From assembly GCA_032629725.1 (NCBI GenBank), contig JAFEVB010000002.1, positions 3,720,001 through 3,784,000 of the forward strand: a stretch of DNA of 64,000 bases, given 5' to 3'. This document shows positions 34,874 through 45,539 of this stretch, one piece after another (positions within the stretch are counted from its first letter, which is position 1; the number at the start of each line of letters is the position of its first letter). Origin of the DNA: Gremmenia infestans. Lineage: Eukaryota; Ascomycota; Leotiomycetes; Helotiales; Hamatocanthoscyphaceae. Both the position numbers and the translations under genes were made by a program. The notes beneath the pieces were generated by a model, which did no database searches, had not been told where the DNA came from, and saw only the letters and a program-made list of their open reading frames with translations.

Positions 34874-37106
34874 ATGAGCGCTCGAGAAAGTCCAAGCCTG
34901 GTGGCCGACGAGAAGCATAGCAAGTCGGATGGCGTTAACACGGCTGGTTTTGGCGACGGATTGCCTGGCCACCACCTCGATGGCGACGACTCAGTCATTG
35001 TCGACCCTAATCAAGGCAAACTGCACCGAAATCTGAAGGGGAGACATATGCAGATGATTGCCATGTAAGCCTTTTCTGCCATTGATCCCATCCATTCGCG
35101 CCCTTTATAGGCATCGAGCTTGGAGCTTGGAGCTTGGAGCTTCAAATTCGACGCGTTTTCTTAGTCCAAGTTGCACACGTTTTCACCATCATATTTGTCC
35201 TACGACACACACTGACTTGACCTTAGCGGCGGTGCTATTGGTGCAGGTCTCTTCGTCGGTACCGCCAGTGCTTTCGAGACTGGAGGGCCTGGCGCAGTGC
35301 TTATCGGTTTTATTATCATTGGTGAGTGCCGGACACCCAAGCGTCTGTTAACAATTCTAATGGGTTCCTATAGGTTTCATGATGTATGCGCCCACGAATT
35401 CCTTCCCGTCGCGATAGTATCCTGACTATTGTGTTTAGATACCTCATGATGCAAGCGCTTGCCGAATTAGCCGTCATGTACCCAATCAATGGAGCCTTTA
35501 CCATGTACATTTGCAGATTCATTGACCCTTCGTGGGGATTTGCCTGTGGATGGCAATACGGTATCAGTTGGCTCACTGTACTTCCTTTCGAAATCTCTGC
35601 AGCTTGCAATGTAAGAATATACCCGGTCGTTCATCATCAAAACTAACGCCAGCAAGATCATTCACTTTTGGACCGACGTGGAGAATGTTAATGACGCCGC
35701 ATGGATCATACCCTTGCTTGTCGCTCTTACTGTCATTCAGTTTTTTGGAGTGAGGGGTTATGGAGAGGTAATTGATCACTTATGGACGATCAATAATTGT
35801 TGCTAATCGGGTCGTAGGTTGAATTTGCTCTCAGTACATTGAAGGTCGTTGCCTGCACTGGTTTCATCCTCCTGGGAATAATCATCGACTGTGGCGGTGT
35901 ACCAACCGATAACAGAGGCTACATTGGGGCCAAATACTGGTATGGTCATGATTACCAAAGTTTACCAACACGCACTAACTAGACGGATTAGGCATTCTCC
36001 ATACAGTGCTTTCCTTAATGGCTTCCATGGATTCTGTACCGTCTTTGTCACGGCCTCATTTTCCTTCTCCGGAACCGAACTTACTGGACTCGCTGCTGCC
36101 GAGGCCGAAAACCCAGCTAAAGAAGTGCCCAAAGCCACCAGGCAGGTCGTCTGGCGTATCTGCATCTTCTATATTCTGACTCTCTTCCTCATCGGCCTCA
36201 TTGTACCCGCAAACAGCGTTCTTTACGATACCGATGGAGGTGAAAGTCGTCATTCACCCTTCGTGATTGCTATCGAACTGGCAGGTATCAAAGCTCTCCC
36301 TTCAATCTTCAACGCCGTAATTTTGATTTCCGTGATGAGTGTCGCCAACTCGTGCACATTTGGCTCTACCCGAACTTTCCAAGCATTGGCTCAACATGGT
36401 AAGCCCTTCTACCCTATCAAATAAAAATTTCATACCTAACAGCTGCAAATAGGTATGGGACCAAAGATCTTCGCCTACGTTGATAAGAAGGGACGTCCTC
36501 TTGTCGTTACCCTGCTTCAACTACTCTTCGGCTGTTTGGCGTTCATTAATTTGGATAAAAATGGAGGTGGAAACATCTTCACCTGGCTCCTATCTTTATC
36601 CGGTCTTGCTTCCTTCTTCATTTTCGGAAGTGTTGCCGTAGCCCATATCCGCTTCCGTTCCGCATGGTAAAATGCCCCACTCCCACACAATATTGTTCCC
36701 GCTCTCTAACAGCATTATTAGGAAACTCAATGGCCACAGCGTAGACGAACTCCCCTTCAAAGCCCAATTCGGCATCTGGGGTTCCTACCTCTGCGCAGTC
36801 TTGAACTTCGTCTGCCTAGCAGCCCAATTCTACGTCGCGCTCTATCCCGTCGGCGGGCCCAACCTCGACCCTACCACCTTCTTCCAAGACTATCTTGCCG
36901 GGCCCTTCCTCCTCGTTCTATATATCGGCTGGAAGGGTTACTCTTGGTTCATGGTGCCGGAGCACCGCCCGCTCTATGTCAAGATTAAGGATATCGATAT
37001 CTACAGCGGCATTCGCGAGGGACAACTGGAGCAGCATGAGCGTGTCGAGAAACCCAGGAGAACGGCCAAAGAGTGGGCAAAGTCTGCCCTTGGACAAGTA
37101 TTCTAA
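34874..37106 (+). CDS. Amino-acid permease of the fungal YAT (APC) family
   Basis: Nine exons give a 568-residue protein; introns are 35065-35226, 35322-35373, 35384-35438, 35611-35656, 35768-35817, 35940-35991, 36399-36452 and 36667-36721. The family signature starts with LKGRHMQMIAIGGAIGAGLF, whose IGGAIGAGLFVGT is the substrate-binding helix 1 of APC carriers. TGGPGAVLIGF, ALAELAVMYPINGAFTMY, SFSFSGTELTGLAAAEAENP and ANSCTFGSTRTFQALAQHG follow in the order of Gap1/Can1-type permeases. Twelve membrane helices are expected, with short cytoplasmic ends. It should import amino acids by proton symport at the plasma membrane; the specificity cannot be read from sequence. Exon 3 is only 10 nt; it is required to give GFMIYLMMQ. 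The first intron is 162 nt and contains four tandem GAGCTTG units. Confidence 0.9.
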
Positions 37107-38727
37107 TAGATGTACGCGTGTTAGCACTTCCTAGGGATTAGGGGGTGGGGGATCGGGGGGGATAGGTGCGTGTAGAGGGTGCGACAAGACAAGACTGTAT
37201 AGGTAGTGAAATTCCAGCATCAGATAGACATGCTCTTGAACCTTGCAGTAGGATTTTTTAACTGTAAAGTGATAATGGGATATGTCCCTTTTCTTCTCCC
37301 GCGTCTATCTTCTGTTATAGAGGTATTCTTCGGTATTGTTTAGTATTATAGGGAAACTTCAAGCTTTGTCATACGTATGCTTTAATCATAGCTGTAATTT
37401 GTTTCTAGTCAGATAGCAAATTGTATTACTAAGACGAAAGCCATATACTTATACTGGTACCTAGCTTTATAGCTATAGTATTGGAATAGTATGTATATAT
37501 AGGTATTCAGAGCCTTCTCTCCTAGTAATGTAAAAAAAAAGCCTTTTTTCTTAATAACAAATATCATCTTCACGGAAAACAGTTATAAATAGCGTATCTG
37601 AATAATAAGTTAAAATATAATCAACAAGATTATTTATTATCTTCTTTCATACTACTCTATATAGTAATAACAGGAAAGAACGCTACCATAGTATACTAGC
37701 TATCAGAGCACCCCCACACTTACACCCCCACCCCACCTCCTCTTTTCGGGATAAGGTGAAGTGAGGCACAGCACCGCACGGTCACAATTAGCGAGACGCG
37801 ACGCGGTGCGGTAACTGGTATCTGACCGAGGAGGGAGGGTGTGGAGTCCCATCCCATCCCTCGCATCTCGGAAAATCTAACCTGATGCCTCGGAAGATAT
37901 TACTCTAAGTAGCCCCCCGCTAGCTTACTTCATAGGTGAAATGAAAGGGAATGTTTTCTAATAATAGTATTTGTTATTTCCTGCTTGCGATAAAACAAAA
38001 CAAAACAAATTCTCCGAATTCTGAGGTAGCTAAGGTGAGTTAGCTCCTTTTATTATCTATATAGCAAGTAGCTATGGTATTGTATAGTTGATAGAAAGCG
38101 AAAGCGAAAGTGACAGTTATAGTTGAAGAAGACGGAAGGAGCTTGGATGATTAATATGCTTGATATTAAGCGTAGTGTAATCTTGTATAAAAAAACCCCG
38201 CGTATGTATCAATTCTCCGTATGGATTTTTTAATCGCCGTGTCTTTCGTTTCCGAGGAATTACTATAGAGTGTCCGGGGTTTAAGGATTTCAGATAGAAA
38301 AAGTAAGATTCGAGCAGGCATGAAAAAGTTTATCTAAGCATAGCTTAAAAGTCATCTTAGATATGCTAAAACCCGAACACCGTGAATTCTACTGCTCGCG
38401 TAAACATATTAGGTTTTTGAAATATGCAGATAGCTCATCCTACATCTTTTACCGCCATGGAGTTTTAATGCAAAAAAAACCTTCTTGCATTATCTCAAAG
38501 TGGTTCATATTCTTTTTGCATAATGATTGTAGGGCAGTCTGTTGATTTACTAGTCACTATATCTTCATTCTATAGAAAGAAGTGTGATATTTGCTTGTCA
38601 AAAAACCCTTGTAGTTGCACTGAAAGTCTAACCAGGGAGTTGATCGAACATAACAAACCCAGAGTCTTCTACTATATCTATTTTGTCAATTCGCTTGCAA
38701 AACAGACTTCTAATACCTGATCTCACC
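37107..38727. other. AT-rich gene-free interval
   Basis: Most of 37240-38350 is strongly AT-rich with homopolymer runs and without open frames of note; it looks like eroded repeat DNA between converging genes. A GC-richer island at 37710-37920 has no recognised content. Confidence 0.35.
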
Positions 38728-40400
38728 TCACCATTGAGGCTTTCCCAAAGCTCTAATTTTAGCCCCAAACTTCCACAAAATTAATGGTGCTAGGGACCCA
38801 AAAACCAGTGCAATCAGCGCAAGTGTAGTATTTGCCCATCCCCACCCCAGAGCTGTATACATGACCGGTGCAAATATCGGGAACGTGAAGCCAGCAATCA
38901 TACGCAAGAGCTGACTCGCAGCCATAGCAGACGCGGTGTAATTACCAAACGAGTCCAGGACGTAGGCAAGCATTAGTCCAGTATTGAGGAAAAAACCGCA
39001 GCCAAAAATTGCTGCTCCAATGTCTGGCATGATCCAGTGGAGATGTGCTTGGGCTGACCAACCATACCATGATAGGCCGATAGGCATGAGGAGACCACTG
39101 GGGACCATGAGAGGGACTCGGTACTCAGGAGCAGTTTCTCCACCAGCCTTCTCCGTCAGATGTGCCCAGATGCGATCCATGACCTCTGCTTCGATTGTGT
39201 TGGCAACCAAGTAGCCCAGCGCAAGAGCGATATAGTGCAGGCCACTTTGCAACGCGGTCTGATGATATACATTGGTGTAAAGCGATGAAAAAGTGGAAAG
39301 GACGAAGTATAAGATTCCGAAGTTATAAGCTAAGAATAAAGATATTACCATAAGAATTGGTTGGGTAGCAAGGAGCCTAGATGGACGATTGATGCTTAAA
39401 CACAACCTTTGAGTGACTTTCTGATTTGGGCCTTCGTATTCCGTGTGGTAGTGCTGGCCTGTCGCTTTGCTAAGCTCCCTGGCTTTATCGCCCAAGATCT
39501 TTGCCGCGGACGTTTCGGGGAAAACGAAAAAGCCCAAAATCATCAGGCACCCGGAGAAAATAGCTGAAACCCAAAAGATCCAACGCCAACCGATGGTTTG
39601 TGTGATAACACCGCCAAGGAGAAGACCCATAGCAGGGCCCAGTAGTGGTAAGAAGGAAACAATAGCACAAGCTTTGCCACGTTCTTCCGGTGACCAAACA
39701 TCATCTACGACGGGATAAGACATCTGTCGGAGGTCAATTGTCTAATGCGTCCCGGGAATAAATGCTAGAGACCTACCACAAAATCTACACTACCCCCAAA
39801 CCCAGCCAGAAGCCTGGAAATGACCAAAAGACCTTTGTTGTGAGAAAACCCAGAGACGATACTCCACACACTATAAAACGTACCGCATAGTATCCAGACC
39901 GGTCTTCGTCCATAGACCTCTGCAAAGGGGGCCAAAAGCATAGGACCAAAAGCAAATGCAAGCACGAAGACCGAAAGCGTTATTTGTGCAGTAGCTTCTG
40001 GCATGCCCAAGTCGTGACTGATGGCGGGGAGTGCAGGTGCGAGCATACTGCCAGACATCATAGTGATGAAGCCTCCGCAGGATACCAGGATTGTAACGCT
40101 CCATTTCAGCAGTGAAGACCAGTTCTGAGGATTTGATTTGTCTTCAGGACCATCATAGGTGACCTGTGTCGAATGCGTAAGCTGGGGTTTTCATATATTG
40201 TGTGGTAATTACGCTCTTACCATGAATGGGTTTGCTTGTTCATCCACGGACACGTTGGTGCTGGAATCGCCAGCGGCTACACAGGTGTGTTTTTCATCGT
40301 CAAGCACATCAAAAGGAACATGCGTGGTATATTCCCCATCTAGAAGAACTTTCTCCTGATCACTTGCATAGGGTTCTGTCAAAGTACTGTCTTGTGTCAT
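38728..40400 (-). CDS. MFS exporter, DHA1 (drug:H+ antiporter-1, 12 TM) family
   Basis: Three exons (introns 40164-40220 and 39724-39776) encode 520 residues. A hydrophilic head of about 85 residues ends with TYDGPEDKSNPQNWSSLLKW, the family-typical entry to helix 1. Then come MLAPALPAISHDLGM, the motif-A loop AEVYGRRPVWI, LLAGFGGSVDFVMSYPVVDD and the motif-C-like LPLLGPAMGLLLGGVI followed by GWRWIFW. The central loop contains PETSAAKILGDKA. Twelve helices are expected. Relatives export drugs, polyamines or secondary metabolites. No biosynthetic cluster is nearby, so the substrate is unknown. All splice sites keep frame and the gene looks intact. Confidence 0.9.
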
Positions 40401-41606
40401 GGCTCGGTAAAAGTCTAGGTTACGGCGAGGAGGGCGGAAGGTACGAAATGATCAAACCATGAGAGCAAAAGCCATTTATATGAATTTATATTACCCCGTA
40501 CAAACTTCCCCTCTGAACAGTCCTATACGCGGCTACGGATTTCGGATATCTGAATTCCTAGCAGAGTCACGGAGTTCGCTTATAAAAATCTTGGAGGTCA
40601 GCTTAATACCATACGATCTTTACTAAATTCACGGTGCATAATGAGAGTTATCTTATTAGGAAGGTCATGTAAGCCATAAGTTTAAACCTGATTTATATTA
40701 ACTTAACTTGAGGTACAGTAACTGCTCTGTAGCGCCTAGTTACCTAGGTTCAAGATCAACGGGTAATTGCTATAACTAGCGGAATGTTTAACTACCCCGG
40801 ACTTGCCTTCAAGTGCATCCAACTAGAATCGAGATGCCAAATCATATAACTAAATTTTTTCCAAACCTTAATGGGGCTGGCCATACCCGAATATTAAGCT
40901 TCTGATTAGCAATTAATAGCAAGGCTACAGTACTATTTCGGCTTTACAGTTTATGCCGACTCGAAAGGCGTCTGACCTTAGCCCGGCATTCGGTCCCTGA
41001 GGCTAATGAAATGCCGGTTATCTTCTTCTAGATAGATATCTTTGAATACTTCTATGACTATGCAGGTTTGCTACCGTAGACTCAAAGTTCAGCAATCTTA
41101 GAGATCAGCGAGTTGGCTTTGCTAGTATGAAGAATGTAGTAGCTATGTCTCTATAAGCAAGCCATTGAGATCTTTGACTATATATAATGTCGATATTACC
41201 GTTTTGATACCAATATCTAGTTTATTATATTTATTATTTTTTTGCAGTCACACACCTATCGGACAAGCTATATGAAAACCCCGCCTACTATTACAAGTCC
41301 CCGCTACACACAGCTAAATTCCTTCAGCGGTCATGTTTTCAAGTCTTACTAAAAAGGAAGCGCTAGCTTGTAAGTGCGTCTGGCAATCTATGTCCCACTT
41401 TAATAGGTTATCTCTCATGTAAGTAATGTTCTCTCATAAAGTAAGAAGGAGCAAAATAGTATTGATCATTAGTATTGCCAATACCAAGGTCGCTGACTAC
41501 TAAGTTTACGCTCTAATGCTGTGGTTTTCAGCCACGGAAACCACCATTGCAAGAAAAGAGTACGGGATATCTTCATCTCGAGGGGTGCAGTAAACAAAGA
41601 GAAAGT
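40401..41606. other. AT-rich gene-free interval
   Basis: This includes the promoter of the leftward exporter. It has many TTA/TAA words and no supported open frame. It leads into two protein relics downstream, so it may be part of a decayed block. Confidence 0.35.
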
Positions 41607-41763
41607 TTAGCCCACATGTGTCCCGAAGCCACTGGCAGGATCCCATCCTACTGCTGCGAAATAGCCATCTGTTCCACGCCCCTTGTTACTCCCTTAGTAA
41701 AATCCGCAAAAGCTTCGAATCCTTTCTGATATAACCAAAGATTCAGAAAACCAAGCACAGGTT
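41607..41763 (-). pseudogene. C-terminal relic of a sedolisin (S53, tripeptidyl-peptidase-like) protease
   Basis: On the minus strand, PVLGFLNLWLYQKGFEAFAD then FTKG, and in another frame RGTDGYFAAVGWDPASGFGT, match the conserved end of fungal sedolisins (LGFLNP..Y......F.D.T.G....C...GF.A..GWDP.TG.GTP). The Asp in FADFTKG corresponds to the calcium-binding Asp region. The two parts are in different frames, a TAA precedes the first part and the last ends early, and no upstream catalytic SGTSASAP-type motif was found. This is a dead fragment. Confidence 0.6.
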
Positions 41764-42489
41764 AAAGAGTCGATTGTCCAAAGCATATTACATCTGGAAA
41801 ATAATCACTAGGAGATGCGCACCAATCAAGAGCCTTGTCATTGTTATTTGTTCAATATTGGAACACCTGCACATATAATTAACTATACCGTATACAGTGC
41901 ATTAATAAACTCGCTTTACATATGGCCCCTGCATAAGCCCTCTAAATCATAGAGGGAAAAGGCTAAGCAAGACTCCTGGCCTTATGTGGTTCGTAATGCG
42001 AGGATAGTACAATAGTAGAAGTTAGCTTTGCCCCAGACTAGTAGATGATGCTCCTTGGTTTCAAAGGCTTTCAAATGACAAGACAATGTATAATCCGGTT
42101 ATCAACCGCTAGAGAGTAGTCGCACAGGGCAACGCAAGAGTGTATAGCTTTGTATAAAGCCAGTGGTAAACTCCTACAGCATTTCACGACTGTCTTTATA
42201 TTAAAGAAAAGCCTTGCGCCGCAAGGCTTGCGGTGAATACAAAAAGCGGCACCGATTACAATGTGCCACACGTTTTGGGGCATTTAGATCTTATTACACT
42301 CTAATGCGTCCATAGTTTTACGCTTCTATATAGAACCTTCTATTCATACCAAGCTTCTGACTCAAACAATTGAGAGTGCGAATAAAGCACTTCGGTCAGA
42401 AGTATCTTACCACATCTCATGTTATGTCCCTAAATACTCACTTACATACGTCTGCTAGACAACCGACCATTGTACCAGAAACCTCCCTT
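41764..42489. other. Spacer between the two relics
   Basis: No recognisable protein remnant was found here. A short GCCTTGCGCCGCAAGGC palindrome lies at about 42211-42227. Confidence 0.3.
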
Positions 42490-43165
42490 CACTACCTAAG
42501 GACCTGAGGCACTGCATTAACAGCCCCACCAATCCCCTCCTCTGTAATCTATCCCGCTGCCACTACAAATCCAAACATGTCGAACATCTTAGGAGCCACT
42601 CTCAGCCAATACCATGCCAATAGCGCTCCAATAAGCATGGCTGTCGCATGAATCGTAGCAGGGATAATAAAGGCTAGAGAGACAACCAGCATCCTCAGAC
42701 GATACGCTCTCATCCAGCTCCACTTTCCGGTCCAGATAAATGGACGGATTAGCACACAATTCCCGTGGCAGCCAGGATGATGGAGAATACAAAACTGCAA
42801 GAGGTATGTTGGAGGCGGGATCGGTCAAGGCGACTGCAATGGCTCGCCAGGCTGATGCTGACGGGACCTGGAATGCACATTGGCGTTGCATTTGCATTTG
42901 CATCAATAATGCAACGGGTATGCGGAAACGAATAAAGTATAAATTCCTGGGGCAATGAAAGAAGAGAAGATGGTACCGATCAGGTGAGCTGCCAATTGTT
43001 TCTTCGGTGAGGTGCGTAGTGGAAACCCGACGCGGAAATCGCCTGTCAGATTCATGTATGTATTGATTATTAGGCTGAATATATAGAAGTGGAACGTACC
43101 TGCGGCTTGACTTGCGCCCACGGAAGAAATTGAGCCATCAAGGAGACTAGGTCACGGCTTACAAC
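42490..43165 (-). pseudogene. C-terminal relic of an OPT-family oligopeptide/metal-chelate transporter
   Basis: Segments in at least three minus-strand frames follow the OPT order: SSVGASQAAG, then across a still-valid intron (about 43047-43101) DFRVGFPLRTSPKKQLAAHL then IGTIFSSFIAPGIYTLFVSAYP; then VPSASAWRAIAVALTDPASN and IPLAVLYS; then IILAATGIVC; then IRPFIWTGKWSWMRAYRLRM, LVVSLAFIIPATIHATAMLI and WYWLRVAPKMFDMFGFVVAAG. A stop follows where a Met is expected, and the usual EGIGG motif is still readable after it. The N-terminal half of the transporter is missing. Several frameshifts plus a stop show that it is a pseudogene. Confidence 0.8.
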
Positions 43166-43335
43166 AGTCCCTTCGCTTGCTTTGATCAGGCCAGGAGAAT
43201 TCAACCGTCTAATAAAATATAACCAAACTATCTCTTAGCTCCTTCTCCCCCCTCTTCTACCAACATACAATGTCCCCAAGCATACAGTATTCCTTGCCAC
43301 CCAGCACACCTTCATCGTCTTCCACCCAACACTCC

Positions 43336-44287
43336 TCAATCCGCATTCCAAAGCGGGGTAACCGAGAACCCATAAACATTCCTCTCAAAATCAACACACG
43401 TATCTACATTACCCTCCGTAAGCCTCACCACCGCATCACCCGTACACTCCTCATTATCAAACCCCACAACCTCCCACCCCTGATTCGCGCTCTGTTTCGC
43501 GGAGCCCCAATAAGACGGAGCCCCAAGATTTACAGAAAAGCACGCGGTTGGCGCGACCCAGGAGAAGGAGCTACTGGAGCTACAGGTCGAGTTGAGGCCC
43601 GCGAGATGCGCAGTAACGATGAAATCGGAGGGGATGGCGTATGAGGAGTTGCTCGGGATGGAGGTTATGGTCCCAGTGAGGTTAGAGAGAAGATGGCCGT
43701 CGTAGTTAGCGATGTGCTCCTCTATGATCAAGTAATAAAGAGTTAGATTGTTTCCGGACCCGCGTTAATGTAATGGATGGATGACTGGGGGCCTGGATTG
43801 ATAGGTAGGTACGTAGGTACTTACCGAGGTTCAGGGTCGAGACTGTAGTTTGTCCTGAATATGCGCCTGTGCAGGAGCATTGCAGAGTAGAGCCCCCGCT
43901 GGTCAAGCTACAGTTGACGCAGCTCTGCGTGTATTCTCCCCTGAGACAACACGTTAGTATATATAATATTGTATAGTTTCAAAAACGTAGATTCTTACTT
44001 ATCTGCCCACTGCAATTGATATTCCGTTAGTCTCATTTGTGTATCAAAGCCACGGTAGTAAATATACATACTGCAAGTTTACCATTGTCGTTCTTAAGTT
44101 TGCTTGCTAGACTGACACTGCTAGTAATCTCTCCGGTAGAATCGCTTGTCGGACAGGTTCCAATTAGCCAGCCTTCGGTGTTGTAAGATATACCAGTGCA
44201 TGCAGTAGAATATCCTTGAGAGTACGCATTGGATATGCCATGTGCTGCAATAAGAAGAGCGGCTTTGGCAAACGTGGAATACTGCAT
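43336..44287 (-). CDS. Secreted cyanovirin-N homology (CVNH) domain protein
   Basis: Four exons (introns 44010-44071, 43941-43998, 43722-43824) give 242 residues. An N-terminal signal peptide (MQYSTFAKAALLIAAHGISN) is followed by the CVNH fold in its usual two-module form: CTGISYNTEGWLIGTCPTSD, ITSSVSLASKLKNDNGKLAW, then YTQSCVNCSLTSGGSTLQCS then CTGAYSGQTTVSTLNLEEHI and ANYDGHL. Fungal CVNH proteins are small, often carbohydrate-binding. About 115 residues follow the domain (from LLSNLTGTITSIPS to SVTPLWNAD), with extra cysteines (TCSSSSS, TACFSV, EECTGD, DTCVDF) and N-glycosylation sites; this part is not a recognised domain. Exon 2 is 11 nt. An upstream in-frame ATG at 44353 would add 22 residues and bury the signal peptide, so 44287 is preferred. 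A secreted, perhaps wall- or host-glycan-binding protein is inferred. Confidence 0.8.
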
Positions 44288-45539
44288 CGTGGCTTGGAAG
44301 TCGTGGATATAGAGGAAGAAGATGCAACGAGAATATTTCGAGAAACGAATCAATGCAGAGCTAGATATAGTTTCTTATTGATTGTGACATGATTATAATA
44401 TTTGTCTCCACTTCTGCCCTGTTACGTTACTCGAGGTTTGAATAGCAAATTGAAGGAAAAGGAAGGTGGGAATTACGATATACTAGAATTACCGACTGAA
44501 TCTCGAAAGCAAGACCCTTTTTAAGACATTCAATGGGTTTCCATCTTTTATCCTAAGTCTCTTTTTAGTATAAACCCACTAACTTATAATAGAAAATAAA
44601 AGCAATCCGACCTATCATAGCAATCCTACAATACAAGTCGCGAGATTAAAAGTTACAAATCGTGCAATGCGACTCGAATAGGTAAAGCCAGTGGACAGCT
44701 AGGAGCGAGCCCCTATAAGTGTAAAAGTGGACCTTTAGCGACAGTCGAAGTCCCATTCATTTTACAGGGGTCAGCTCTAATATATCTATCTATCCACTAC
44801 TCCCCCTTACATATATATCCGCGACATCGAAATCCTTTGATCTTTAAACGATACGCATTGGCTAGTGCTTGTCTTCCAATCCTTCGTTCCTTTCTTGATC
44901 TGATCCCGGCTAAATAATCATAACTCTTATACTCGTAGTCGAGCGGAATAAGTCCAGGCTACAATTCTCCCTCCCTTTGCCACTCACTCTCCGGATCTCG
45001 AATCTCCAAATCGCATAAATCAAAATGGACGGCGTAGGCAAGCAAGCATAGGAATGAACGGGTCCTTATATATATGTACTATATCGTATACAGCACAAAC
45101 AACACAACACAACACGACATGACCACCATGCATGCGTGTAGTCGGAGAAAGAAGCACGTTTGGAGTCGGACGGATAGGATAGCTGGGAGTTGAATTGGAT
45201 CTTGGAATGTCGTACAGAAGCATGGACGGCCGTATATCTTCCGGGCGCTAAGCGGAAGATTAATTGACGATTGAGAGAGGGAAGGAAGGTGCTAGAGATT
45301 GGTTTTCAAAGCTCGATAGTTTTAATATAAGGAGTAGGAATTAGAGGTCGAGAATTGAATAGTTATGTAAGATACGAGATACGAGGGAGTGTAATTGTGA
45401 TTACGGCATTTGTGTTTGTATTACTAAATTCAGAGTACGGTGACACTATCAAGTGCATCATTACCTACCCACCAAAGTGTCCGTATCCTAATCAAACCTG
45501 CAGTGACATGCCACTGCTTTCCTAACAACCCACAACCAT
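44288..45539. other. Intergenic region
   Basis: It contains the promoter of the CVNH gene and the 3' end of the sugar transporter gene. AT-rich around 44540-44660. No supported open frame. Confidence 0.35.
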
